Shown here: piece by piece, positions 34,076-44,355 of the stretch | Numbering within the stretch: the stretch's first letter is position 1 | Layout of the letters: the number at the start of each line of letters is the position of its first letter | Assembly: GCA_030248215.1 (NCBI GenBank) | Contig: JASANG010001449.1 | Span: 62,001-126,000, forward strand | DNA: 64,000 bases | Direction of reading: 5' to 3' | Source of the DNA: Enoplolaimus lenunculus | Lineage: Eukaryota > Nematoda > Enoplea > Enoplida > Thoracostomopsidae | Position numbers and translations under genes: made by a program | Notes under the pieces: generated by a model | Told to the model about the DNA's origin: nothing | Databases searched by the model: none | What the model saw: the letters and a program-made list of their open reading frames with translations, nothing else

Positions 34076-34464
34076 TGTAGTGACCCGAACAAAAGGTGAA
34101 ACTTATGTTTATTTGACCAGTCCGAAGGGTACAAGCCCTGTTCTTTGGTAACGGACTGTTATTTATTTTTAACCCGCCCTCCGCTGCCCTTTGTTATTGA
34201 TATAATTCAGTATTGTAACTATCCGTTGGATTAAACGTTTATTTGTCTTGTATCAAAACATTGAGCGATAATGCAAGGTTATACTCAAGAATGCACTTTT
34301 AAAACTAAGTATGCTTTAAAGTTTTGAAGTCAACTGTATTTGGTGCTCGGGTTTAGCGACTTTATCCGCTTTTAATGTCTCTTTAGGGATACGAACTCTT
34401 ATTGATTGGGATTAAAAATGTGCAACCCCTATTATTTTTGCCCCCTCTTATACGGGTCACTGCA
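34076..34464. mobile_element. MITE-like element, family R copy 3
   Basis: Ends TGTAGTGACCCGAACAA and TACGGGTCACTGCA. Confidence 0.7.
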
Positions 34465-34798
34465 CTAAAGCATTTAAATCGAATAAAAGTTTACTGATCT
34501 AGCTTATCAGTTCGAAATTTGTGATGCTTTGCCAAAACATACTTAATCTTCATTTTTGAAACATTGTTTCATTTTCTTAAACTCCAGCTTATCAAACAGG
34601 AAGAAACAAGCAGTTATGGAAGGGAGGTAAAAATGACATTTTAATTGGCCATTTTAAGGGAATCGAGTAACGGATAGCGAAAGCGGCCGTGGGTAAAATT
34701 GAGATTCCACCCATGAACCCTTCTCATAGTTGATGTCCTGTCGAACACATATATTTGAGTTAAAATTGAGTACCAACCGAAACATTACATTAAAAATC

Positions 34799-35335
34799 AC
34801 AGGGTGTAAAAACGGATAATAAAACTAACGGGAACGAATCGTGATGAAAACAACGCGAACGAAAATAGAACATTAGGAAATAAAAGTTTCAAATATTATA
34901 TTTTTCTGCCAGTACAATAGAATCATGTAAATATTGGCCCATGTTACTTTAAGGGGCGTCCAGGTTTCTGGTAGGTCCATAAAACAGTGGAACACATTTT
35001 TGCAACGCTTAGGCCTGGGCTTAGGCTTAGGCTTAGGAATACGCCTAATCGACTGTTACGCCCCTTCAAGTAACATTGGCCTAAATATACACCGGTTTTT
35101 TAAAATTTTAAAGAACAATAGCGGATGCATCCTACTTTTCTTAAATTTTAAATGAACTTCATGATTTTTCAAGTCGAAAAACTGCAGCATATTCATAAAC
35201 AAGAATGTAGTGATATATGTGATCTAGAGCTAATTGTAATCAGAAAAATTATGGAATTTGCTGTATTTCTGCAACAAAAACAGAAGCGAAAATTGGTTTT
35301 AACCGCAAACGGATATCCGGAAACACTCTGGACTA
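34799..35335. mobile_element. CAGGGTGTAA-family element with nested MITE
   Basis: Starts CAGGGTGTAAAAACGGATAA and ends AACGGATATCCGGAAACACTCTG, inverted at both the terminal and the CGGATA motif. A type B TTAGGC MITE is inserted at 34936-35081. Confidence 0.6.
34936..35081. mobile_element. TTAGGC MITE, type B, nested
   Basis: Starts GGCCCATGTTACTTTAAGGG and ends CCTTCAAGTAACATTGGCC; only about four TTAGGC units, the shortest intact copy. Confidence 0.85.
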
Positions 35336-35541
35336 TATTGAATGTAGTTGTATTCTAATATTGGTGCATCGCTTTAGTAAACGAATAAATTATTGACTCA
35401 TTTCTCTGATATAATGCATTTATATACAAGGTAATTGAAAATTGCAATATACTATACGGAATTAATTTGTCGTTTCTGCTATATCTTTATACCTTAACTT
35501 CAAATTGACATTAGTATTCTAATTTTATGCATTATAACAGC

Positions 35542-35625
35542 GGGTCAATGCAAATAACACGGCCGGAACAGTAGCATAAGCATATTTTTAAACCCAAGGC
35601 TATAAGCCTAATCCTAAGAGTAAAA
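35542..35625. mobile_element. TTAGGC MITE fragment
   Basis: GGGTCAATGCAAATAACACGG then degenerate CCTAAG units; the right end is missing. Confidence 0.5.
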
Positions 35626-35824
35626 ATAAGATTTCAACGACATAAAGGTGATATTCCAAATATAGAAAACAATGTACTCGGCGCGCGTTGTGTATATATT
35701 GATCTTACAGCATTTCGTTGTCGAACATAGAAATATTTGTTTTTGTCTGCTGTTCGAATCTGTTTTCTAGAAAATTGATACTGAGCCAACAAAAGGTAAA
35801 ATCACGTGCTTCTGTTCAAAAGGT

Positions 35825-36092
35825 GGCCAATGTTACTTTAAGGGGCGTAACACTAGATTAAGCGTATTCCTAAGCCTAAGCCTAAGCCTGAGCGTTGCAA
35901 AAATGTGTTCCTAAGCCTAAGTCTGAGCGTTGCAAAAATGTGTTCCTAAGTCTAAGCCTGAGCGTTGCAAAAATGTGTTCCTAAGCCTGTAAGCATAAGC
36001 CTAGCCTAAACAAAAAATGCAATCTAGAGTGTAAACCTACTCTTTCATGGACCCACCGCAGAACCCTGAATGCCCATTAAAGTAACATGGGC
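35825..36092. mobile_element. TTAGGC MITE, type B, with internal expansion
   Basis: Ends GGCCAATGTTACTTTAAGGG and AAAGTAACATGGGCC. A roughly 40-bp segment (CTAAGCCTGAGCGTTGCAAA...) is tandemly repeated three times inside. Confidence 0.82.
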
Positions 36093-36564
36093 CCCCCCAA
36101 AAAGTTATTGTTTATACTTTAGATTTTAAAAAAATTCGCTTAATATGATTGTCCCCGCTAACCAATTGAAATTAATAATTTACGGTTACCGTCTTTATAT
36201 TTGATCGTTTGATTTGTGAAACGACTGATTTACGAAATAAAATTCAAAACTTGAACCTAATAAACCAAAGTAAATTGTAAGCAAATTGACAGAAAAAAAC
36301 GAGAAAACTTCAAATAAACATCTGTTTTGCTATTAAAAATGTATAAATTTTGGGTTTAAGTAAAAATGTCATTTACTCCAGTTCAAGCTCATTTACCTGC
36401 TGCAATATTTGAGGAATTTGTTTCACTGCAAATCAAATTACCTCAGTGCAAGACGTAGTGATGGCTGGGGTGGGGGGGGGGGGTGGCAAGAGCTGGTTTA
36501 TTGTATTTTTGCAATCTACAAAATGCTTCGTACAAACTGTTTTGTCGGTGTCAATAATGTAACA

Positions 36565-36900
36565 GATGCGTTATTCCACATAATGTATTTATGTATATGT
36601 ACATATGTACATATAAATAGATATGTGTATATGTATATATGTACGTATATACGTATATAATACGTATATATGTATATATGTACGTATATATGTATATATG
36701 TATATATGTACGTATATATGTATTTGTACATATACATGTATATATGTGCGTATATACCGGAAAATTCCGGTGAATGAATACCGGATATTTTACCGGAACC
36801 GGATAGTGAAAAATACCGGATTGCCTTACCGGAACCGGAATTCCGGTTACACCCTGATATGTATATTTGTACGTATATATGTATACATGTACCTAAAATT
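36565..36900. repeat. TATATGTACG microsatellite and CCGGAA-rich element end
   Basis: About 36570-36750 is alternating TATATGTA / TACGTATA. 36755-36858 is CCGGAA-rich and ends CCGGTTACACCCTG, matching the CAGGGTGTAACCGG terminus. The microsatellite then resumes, so the element looks inserted into it. ORFs here are artefacts. Confidence 0.75.
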
Positions 36901-37208
36901 TTAGATCAACCAAAAAATCAAATACAAACACCATTTCTTAAATAAAGACGAGAGGGAGCGATTGAAATACAAGACACATCAGGTACAACATAAATACATT
37001 GCAAATCTGTAATTGTATCAGTGTTTTGGTACACAAATCAAAAATTGCACCAGTCGTCGTTTGGTGTTGTTATACGCAATGGTTCACCACCTATTAGACA
37101 AACCAGTGGATCCAAGATGCAATGAAGTAAAAAATTTGAAAACCGAAAGGTTTTGAAGATAATGGCGAGTATTTGAACTTGTCGGAAAAATAGACGTTGA
37201 AAGTTTTA

Positions 37209-37384
37209 GGTTCATGTAATGATCAGGGGCGAAACGTTTTTCTGCAGAATGGCAAAAGAGTAAGCTCACGTTTCAGACTAGTTTTTTTGCGGAAGCTTAA
37301 GCTTAGGTATAAGCTCATTCTTACGTTTAGGATCAAGCTTTAGGCTTAGGCTTAGGCTTAGGATTAGGCTTAGGCTTAATAGAA
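37209..37384. mobile_element. TTAGGC MITE, type A, left part
   Basis: Starts GGTTCATGTAATGATCAGGG; the right end is lost where an oppositely oriented copy begins. Confidence 0.72.
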
Positions 37385-37590
37385 GCCAGTGTAAAGAACA
37401 GGGACAGAACAGTATTATAAGCATATTCATACGCCTAAGCCAAAGCCAACGCCCAAGCGTAAGAATGAGCATATTCCTAAGCCTAAGCCCAAACCTAAGC
37501 CTAAGCCAAGCAAAAAATTAGTCTAAAGCATAAAGATTACTCCTTTGCAGTCCCATACAAAAACGTTCCGCCCTGATCTTTACATTGGCC
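37385..37590. mobile_element. TTAGGC MITE, type A, head-to-head with neighbour
   Basis: Starts GCCAGTGTAAAGAACAGGG and ends CTGATCTTTACATTGGCC. Confidence 0.8.
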
Positions 37591-37709
37591 AGCTTAGGCT
37601 TGGGAATATGCTTATGCTACTGTTACTGCCTTGTTAATATGCTTATGCTACTGTTACTGCCCTGTTAATATGCTTATGCTACTGTTATTGCCCTGTTTTA
37701 TACATTGGC
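37588..37709. repeat. 30-bp tandem triplication of a MITE end
   Basis: The subterminal unit TTAATATGCTTATGCTACTG plus TTACTGCCCTG occurs three times before TTTATACATTGGC, so the right end of a type C MITE has expanded in tandem. Confidence 0.75.
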
Positions 37710-38127
37710 TAATGTTTCGAATAACTTTTACACATATGTTTAAAATTTTGTATGGTCATTTTAAACAAACCCGGCAAATGAAATGTGGAATTTTAGCTTC
37801 TCAAATGATCCTAGTGTTGATACAAAAGCTGTACTGCTCATGGTTAATACACTGGCAGTAAAAATCGGCAATGGCCTTTTGATATAAACCGGCTCGCCAC
37901 AAGCTATTATTAAGATAAATTACCTATTTACATAACCAAATCTTGCTATTTTGTTGAATGGCTCAAATTTCAACCAGCTCATCGGAAATTTTTCTTCCGA
38001 TTCGCCATATACTTCGGAAGTAATAGATGCTAGAGACGTATAAAAATATTGTCGCGTGGTTTTAATGACTGTCCTTTGGCTTCGCTAAATAGTTTCTTTG
38101 GTATTTTTTACTAATTTTGCAAGAAGT

Positions 38128-38516
38128 TTTCTAACACCCTCTGTTGCCAACTCCTATTTAGCCGCTCCAGAGGGTACTTCACCCTGTTATTCGATTACAA
38201 ACTGTTATCTATTTTTAACCCACGCTCAGCCACCCTTCGTTACTGATATATATCCGATACTGCAATTATCCGTTGAATTAAACGTTTATTTGTCTTGTAT
38301 CAAAAGCTTGAGCGATAATTCTAGGCTATACTTTGGAATGTTCTTTCAAAACGTAACTACGCCTTAAAGTTTCGAACTCAACTTTATTTGGGCCTGGAGT
38401 TATTTATGCACTACAGTTAGTTGAAAATTGACATTTATGGACTCTATTTATAGGGTTTAGGGATTCTATCCGCTTCTGAACGGTTGAATTTAAATATTTT
38501 GATCAAAAAATTTCAC
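38128..38516. mobile_element. Truncated family R element, copy 4
   Basis: The interior CCGTTGAATTAAACGTTTATTTGTC block and following sequence match the other R copies, but neither terminal repeat is intact. The LTR element lies immediately to the right. Confidence 0.6.
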
Positions 38517-38521
38517 CCATG
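38517..38521. repeat. Target-site duplication, left
   Basis: CCATG directly before the 5' LTR; repeated directly after the 3' LTR (42436-42440). Confidence 0.85.
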
Positions 38522-39481
38522 TGTAGGGATATTCCCGGGTGCGCGCTCTTGAAGTTAGAGTACGTTGCTAAATTTACCCGGTTACCGCGGAGCGTTTCTG
38601 CGCAGGGTAGAAACCGCTGGCAGTTATTATTATTATTGCAGCTATTCTTGTTAAGACGCGGTGTGGACGTCTACCCCGTGGGCGCTAGCAAGTGGCACGG
38701 GGTCAGGCGATCCTTAGCGTATACCTCAGCGGTTAAAAAGAAAGTAATAAGATTAGAGCGTGAGCAGCCTGCCTCAGCGCATCCAAGCAGTAGTCAACTA
38801 CCTTGTGTAACCTACATTAACCCGTATTCAACCGTTTTTTTTACAGTCCACCCTTAGCATTTGAAAAATTGGCGTGCCTGGTTCCTGGTTTTCGGGACTG
38901 GTTGTGTGAAGTTGTTGTTGTTGCCTCTCTTTGTTGTTTTTGCTGTTTTCGTTTCGAAAATTTGCGGCCTACGCTTTCCGGCAGGTTTTTACTAATTCAA
39001 TAGAATTTATGAAAGGCGGTGCGGGTCCCCACTTTTCTTTTTCCTTTTTGACCAACTCCTTTTTACCAAGAATTTATTTTTCCCCGCACTCCGAATTTTG
39101 CCTGCCCACTGGATGGTCAATGCAATTTTGCCGCGGTGGTCAGAAATCTTACCCGGGGGCAGGGATGCGCGAGGATAAGAGTCTCCTAGCCCCAAATCTT
39201 TTTCGGGATAATCTGTGTTTCAACGGCGTTCGCCGGCTTGCAGCCGGCGAGGGACTTTTACCAAAAAGAATTATGTGCGATATTTTATTCAGCGTCCGGT
39301 AGCGATAAGTGGCTGCGTTCAGATGGTGCATACACTGCGAGCTCGAGATGGGAAATCCATCCCGGACGTGATCGGGCGGAGTAGCATAACTAGACACAGT
39401 AGCCAACCTCGATCCAACCATAAGGAGTACCCGCCAAGGATGGGTGGCAAGGACTTTCGATCCAGGGTAACCTACCTTATA
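38522..39481 (+). repeat. 5' LTR, internally deleted
   Basis: 960 bp. Lacks the segment matching 41295-41970 of the 3' LTR, the junction being GAATTTATGAAA|GGCGGTGCGG. The lost part holds the TATA box and AATAAA signal. Confidence 0.9.
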
Positions 39482-39499
39482 TGGGGGCTACGCCGTGAG
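39482..39499 (+). other. Primer-binding site of the LTR element
   Basis: TGGGGGCTACGCCGTGAG begins at the base after the LTR, as expected for pairing to a tRNA 3' CCA end. Which tRNA is not clear. Confidence 0.75.
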
Positions 39500-39604
39500 T
39501 TTATGTTCTATCTCGGACTCGCGGTGTGTCGGAAATGGATATACGTAAGGTAAAGAATGTCGATAGGTAGTAAATGTTGCTTAAAGTTTATAATAGAATT
39601 TTAG

Positions 39605-40217
39605 CTGCTTTTGATACTAACTTGGGGAATTCTACCCCTATTTTAACATCAAGTCCGAAACGCGTAAGTTAAGTGAATTTTACTTTATGAGATTGTTTTT
39701 GGGTTTCAGCAACGCCAGGCTGAAAAACGCGAGAAACGCAAGAGAGGCGTATCTCGACATCCGCAGCGACTTGGCAAGCATGCCCGGGTCGCATCAAAAC
39801 ACCCGGAGACCAGTATGCCGCAGAAGGAAACACCAATGTCAAAAGACGAGGCAATTTTCTGGAAGGAAGCGGCGGCTAAACGGCAACGTGACATAGAACA
39901 ACAAAAGAAGCCGCCAACGTATCAGGACATTCCAGGGGCGGAAGAAGGGGATCAGGCGTCGGAGGAATCTAGTCCAAAACCGGTGTAAGTAAATTGGATT
40001 TGTTGTCTGAGTAATTTAGAGCAATGTTCTTTACCAGCCTGTAGAAGGAATCGGTTGGAAATTTTTTTTTGATGGCGGAATTTAAAGTTCTATGATATTA
40101 AGGGATTCGAATAGGGAGTTGGATAATGGTTGTATAAGTTGTGTTTAAATTAAGATAGCGCACAAAAATGTTAGCGTGTAAGATTTATGTAACTAACTAT
40201 TGTGTGTTTTCAGCTAA
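39605..40217 (+). CDS. Spliced small protein of the LTR element
   Basis: Three joined pieces share a frame: 39605-39663 (AFDTNLGNSTPIL...), 39710-39984 and 40214-40217. All junctions are GT-AG: CGC|GTAAGT, GGTTTCAG|CAA, CCGGT|GTAAGT and TTTTCAG|C. The middle piece is very basic at the start (QRQAEKREKRKRGVSRHPQR) and acidic near the end (GAEEGDQASEESSPKPV). Stop occurs at the same residue whether the last intron is removed (GTC TAA) or retained (GTG TAA). The true start is unresolved; upstream frame is needed, or the first in-frame ATG is near 39811. No family recognised; it could be a gag remnant or an accessory or captured host exon. Confidence 0.45.
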
Positions 40218-40284
40218 CATGTGGGAGGATGTTGGGTTGGACTCGGCATGAGCCCGACCTAGCATTCTCCTTTTCACACATGTT
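40216..40284 (+). other. Strong stem-loop inside the LTR element
   Basis: AACATGTG pairs with CACACATGTT, and GGAGGATGTTGGGTTGG pairs with CCGACCTAGCATTCTCC with a few wobbles, around a CTCGGCATGAG loop hairpin. It lies right after the last splice acceptor and stop codon. It may act in RNA packaging or 3'-end stability. Confidence 0.6.
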
Positions 40285-40789
40285 CTAATGTTAAAAAGAA
40301 AAGGGCGCTTAAATGTGAATATTATGGAGAAATTCAGCTGTTATGTTTACCTAGCAAACTGTGTATTAGAATTTCGAAAGGCATATATTAGGCAATAGTG
40401 CAGTACCTGCGTACATCCGGCGAATCTGTGTTGGAGGCGGCGCCAAAACGGCAACAAGCAGTCATGGCGCCATCAACGGCATTTCAACAGCAACAAATTG
40501 TCTCATCGTTTTAATCTCCTTGCAACTACGTTGATCTTTCAAATTATTGACTCAATTATCTCAACCACGGACATTGAAGTTATTTATTTATTTTTATTTT
40601 ACGCCTATATGCTATTTTGTTAACCAACCAGCCCTAGGTATTGTTGTCCTACACTGCCACAGTTTCGCTAGAAATGTGGGTTGCTCGCGCTGTTAAGTCA
40701 AGTGACGCGCACCCTGGTATCTCCCTCGATGCTCCCCTGGGCATTTGTTATAGGTTGTCTCGCAACCCCTTGATGGGGACATCAAGCCT

Positions 40790-40802
40790 AAAGAAAAGGG
40801 GA
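40790..40802 (+). other. Polypurine tract of the LTR element
   Basis: AAAGAAAAGGGGA immediately before the 3' LTR, as expected for plus-strand priming. Confidence 0.85.
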
Positions 40803-41308
40803 TGTAGGGATATTCCCGGGTGCGCGCTCTTGAAGTTAGAGTACGTTGCTAAATTTACCCGGTTACCGCGGAGCGTTTCTGCGCAGGGTAGAAACCGCTG
40901 GCAGTTATTATTATTATTGCAGCTATTCTTGTTAAGACGCGGTGTGGACGTCTACCCCGTGGGCGCTAGCAAGTGGCACGGGGTCAGGCGATCCCTAGCG
41001 TATACCTCAGCGGTTAAAAAGAAAGTAATAAGATTAGAGCGTGAGCAGCCTGCCTCAGCGCATCCAAGCAGTAGTCAACTACCTTGTGTAACCTACATTA
41101 ACCCGTATTCAACCGTTTTTTTACAGTCCACCCTTAGCATTTGAAAAATTGGCGTGCCTGGTTCCTGGTTTTCGGGGCTGGTTGTGTAAAGTTGTTGTTG
41201 TTGCCTCTCTTTGTTGTTTTTGCTGTTTTCGTTTCGAAAATTTGCGGCCTACGCTTTCCGGCAGGTTTTTACTAATTCAATAGAATTTATGAAAATTTCA
41301 AGAAGCTT

Positions 41309-41400
41309 ATGCAAATAAGCTTCTGATTATGCAAATTGATGTTAGCCAAACGACAGGGTATAAAAGCCGCTGTCGATTCGACAATTTAGGCATTCAGTTT
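41309..41400 (+). promoter_or_regulatory. LTR core promoter: two octamers, TATA, initiator
   Basis: Octamer ATGCAAAT at 41309-41316 and 41329-41336 (20 bp apart). TATAAAAG at 41359-41366 and TTCAGTTT at 41393-41400. The first octamer sits inside the palindrome AAGCTTATGCAAATAAGCTT. Confidence 0.75.
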
Positions 41401-41624
41401 GCATCTTTTATCTTCAACTTTCACTGATGCCTACAAACGTTTCTTATGTGCTTTTGTTATGTGTTTGTTTTTTTTGTAATTGTGTAGCCGGCTTCAAGAA
41501 AGAAGTCGGCTACGGTAAATTCTGTATTTTGCAATTTTTTTTTCTCAGGTACCGGTGGCCGGAGGTGTCAGCGGTAGCGGTGAATTCCGCAAAACCATAA
41601 CGTGCATAATTTGTATCATTTCTT

Positions 41625-41630
41625 AATAAA
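41625..41630 (+). terminator. AATAAA polyadenylation signal in the 3' LTR
   Basis: AATAAA about 230 bp past the putative start site, consistent with the end of R. Absent from the deleted 5' LTR. Confidence 0.55.
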
Positions 41631-42435
41631 CTACAGGTGTCCGAATTGATAAGGGATGCTAGCCCCTATGATTTCTGGGTTGTTTGGAAATTCTGTTTCA
41701 GTACTGACCCTGAGATTGTTGTTTTTATCAAATTATAGCGCTATTGTTTTCGTTGGATTCCCGCAGGACGGGAATATTTTTGTTATTTCGGACTCAGGCT
41801 TGCGCGAGTAGCTAACGAGCAAGTCCGGGTCGGAATTTGTTATCGTGTCCGGACCGGAGGTGGATATTTTTCTTTTTCCTTTTTCCTTTTTCTTTTTCCC
41901 GGGTGATTTTTGGGCCCTGAGTATTGAATGATTCTTGTGTATAGTAAAAATTTCTACAGCCTGAGAAATAGGCGGTGCGGGTCCCCACTTTTCTTTTTCC
42001 TTTTTGACCAACTCCTTTTTCAAGAATTTATTTTTCCCCGCACTCCGAATTTTGCCTGCCCACTGGATGGTCAATGCAATTTTTCCGCGGTGGTCAGAAA
42101 TCTTACCCGGGGGCAGGGATGCGCGAGGATAAGAGTCTCCTAGCCCCAAATCTTTTTCGGGATTATCTGTGTTTCAACGGCGTTCGCCGGCTTGCAGCCG
42201 GCGAGGGACTTTTACCAAACAGAATTATGTGCGATATTTTATTCAGCGTCCGGTAGCGATAAGTGGCTGCGTTCAGATGGTGCATACACTGCGAGCTCGA
42301 GATGGGAAACCCATCCCGGACGTGATCGGGCGGAGTAGCATAACTAGACACAGTAGCCAACCTCGATCCAACCATAAGGAGTACCCGCCAAGGATGGGTG
42401 GCAAGGACTTTCGATCCAGGGTAACCTACCTTATA

Positions 42436-42440
42436 CCATG
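42436..42440. repeat. Target-site duplication, right
   Basis: CCATG, matching 38517-38521. Confidence 0.85.
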
Positions 42441-42611
42441 AACCTACCACCTAAAACGGCAAACAAGCCGAACAACCGTCGAAATTCGACTTTCATTGAC
42501 TTATATTACATTGCAAACGAGTCAACATTGGCTCAACCTCAAATTTGTTTTTATATGTCTAACATTTCGATTTTCATAAAAAAATAGGTAATATTCTGTT
42601 TTAATTTTATA

Positions 42612-42868
42612 CACTGTAAGTTCCATTGAGTTGATTTTAACTCAGAATGAGGGTGAATCACTCAGTTTGAGGTAGGACTATCAGAACTCATAATTTAGAG
42701 TTTATTCAATTCGTTCTAATTTAATTATAATCACCTCACCCAGAGTCAGCTCAACTCAGAGTGAGAATCAGCTCCGCTCAAAGTGAGCTAAAGTTAACTT
42801 TGATTAAACTCAAAAATAACTAACTATTCGTCTGAATTGATTAATTAACTCATTGGAATTTACAGTGT
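42612..42868. mobile_element. MITE-like element, family CACTGTAA, copy 2
   Basis: Ends CACTGTAAGTTCCATTGAGT and ACTCATTGGAATTTACAGTG are inverted; the interior resembles 9067-9320. Confidence 0.8.
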
Positions 42869-43263
42869 ACGGATCGGGCCGATTCTAAAAGGACTTCGCT
42901 ACGAACCATTTGGTACAAGAATATTTTTTCCAGTTTTGTAAACCTGCACCGTATAAACTATGCTAAAAGGCGTAACTGCTAAGTAATAAGCCTGCCTCTC
43001 TGTTCTTGCAATAGTTTGCGTTCGCAGTCTATACAGGCGCGTATAAAAGGTATGGATAGAGGGGGATATATACCTTTTTAAATACTTTCGAACAGACACA
43101 AGAAAGCGCAAACAGGCTTAGGTTTCAAAATAAACATCGAGATTTTAACGGTCAAAATTTTTTACTTGCAGTTTTATGGTCTTCTAAATTGGACTCCTGG
43201 CAGCCGCTTTCAATCTTGTTTGAGTTGGAACACAAAAAGCAAAAAGTCTTACATCATCATAGG

Positions 43264-43700
43264 GTGTTTATAGTTCCAAGGTGTAAACGAATAGTGAAAA
43301 TAACCGAAACGAAAACGGAACCGGATAGTGATCAAAATAACGGAAATGGATATGGAAAACGGATATTGAAGTGTTATTAAAAGTTTCAAAAATGTTTTAT
43401 TGTTCTGTTTAACACAATTGTGAGGTGTGCATACATTAACCGGTGTTTCAAAGATATTAAGAAAACAATGACGGATGCATCGACAATTTGTAAGATTTTG
43501 GATAAATTTTGTAATTTTTGTTTCATTTTAAACAATTGTAGCATATCTGTAACAAAAAATTGCGAGATATAACAAATTGTCAACATAAAATAACACAATT
43601 TCCGTTGTTTGTGTATAACGGAAACAGAAACGAAAACGGACACCGATTTTTACCGGAAACGGAAACCGAATCTGATATTCGGGAACCGGACTTCATTATT
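43264..43700. mobile_element. CAGGGTGTAA-family element
   Basis: Left GGGTGTTTATAGTTCC then repeated CCGAAACGAAAACGGAACC; the right half has ACGGAAACAGAAACG and ACCGGAAACGG blocks. Related to 8388-8790 and 34799-35335. Boundaries approximate. Confidence 0.45.
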
Positions 43701-43970
43701 CGGTCCCCACTGCAATGAGGCGCCAAAAACTTAAGTTAGTCTTTGATTTCAAGTTATATTTGCCTTGACTTCACGAAACTTGTCTCAATTGTTTCAACGT
43801 AAGATTTAAGCAAAATTTTTCGCTAGTGGCGAAAACTGTTTCAAACATCAGCCAGCCAATCATAACACGTCTCAGTGGAATACAAGTAGCTTAGAATAGC
43901 TCAAAATTGGTGCAGGAGTAAAGCAAACCATATGCGAAAAAACTGTTGAATTTTGAGCCTCAGCATTTAT

Positions 43971-44355
43971 GGGTCATCCACGTTATAATGCGCTCGCTAA
44001 GTTAAAAATTTGTCCAACCACCCGGTAGGGATCTGTGTACAAATTGAATGTGCATCTAGTGTGTAGGTACCATTTTATGCGGTACGTAGACACTATTAAT
44101 TGTCCCGACACTGTCCGAAGGGAGTCGGGACAAAAGGTAAAAAATTAATCATAATCAATAACTGTATATATGTGTTTGTGTTGTTGTTATGTATGTTTGC
44201 GATGCAATATGAACACTGTGCAATATGTCTTTACGTCCTCATTAGGGCTACCGGACATTATAGTGGTCTCGTATTAGTGTGTTAAAGCGACGTCGGGTCT
44301 TACTAAGACCGAGACATTTTTTGCAGTAGCGCGTGCAGTATAACGTGGATGTTCC
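43971..44355. mobile_element. MITE-like element with CATCCACGTTATA ends
   Basis: Left GGGTCATCCACGTTATAATG; right CAGTATAACGTGGATGTTCC is its inverted copy. The interior holds the hairpin GTCCCGAC...GTCGGGAC (44102-44131). Single copy in this window. Confidence 0.7.

Larger units (their letters stand above)
38522..42435 (+). mobile_element. Non-autonomous LTR retrotransposon
   Basis: Two direct repeats begin TGTAGGGATATTCCCGGG and end AACCTACCTTATA. They are flanked by the 5-bp duplication CCATG. A TGG-initiated primer-binding site follows the first LTR and a polypurine tract precedes the second. The 1.3-kb interior has no gag, protease, reverse transcriptase or integrase, only a small spliced frame. 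LTRs differ at roughly ten positions in about 960 aligned bases besides one 676-bp deletion, so the insertion is fairly recent. It must have depended on proteins from a relative elsewhere. Confidence 0.92.
40803..42435 (+). repeat. 3' LTR, full length
   Basis: 1,633 bp. U3 would run to about 41395, with the R start at the TTCAGTTT initiator-like site. Contains a CGCCGGCTTGCAGCCGGCG hairpin near 42185. ORFs on either strand through it are not conserved as proteins and are taken as chance. Confidence 0.88.

Noticed and set aside
36516-36900. Tyr/Ile-rich ORFs on both strands
   Set aside because: They are translations of a TATATGTACG microsatellite.
40383-40512. Further exon of the LTR element (frame ending QQQQIVSSF)
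   Set aside because: The frame is open behind a GTGCAG acceptor but does not match the phase of the upstream GTAAGT donor, and an earlier acceptor already gives a stop.
41733-42149. 138-codon minus-strand ORF in the 3' LTR
   Set aside because: It overlaps LTR regulatory sequence, is antisense to the element and is cut in the 5' LTR.
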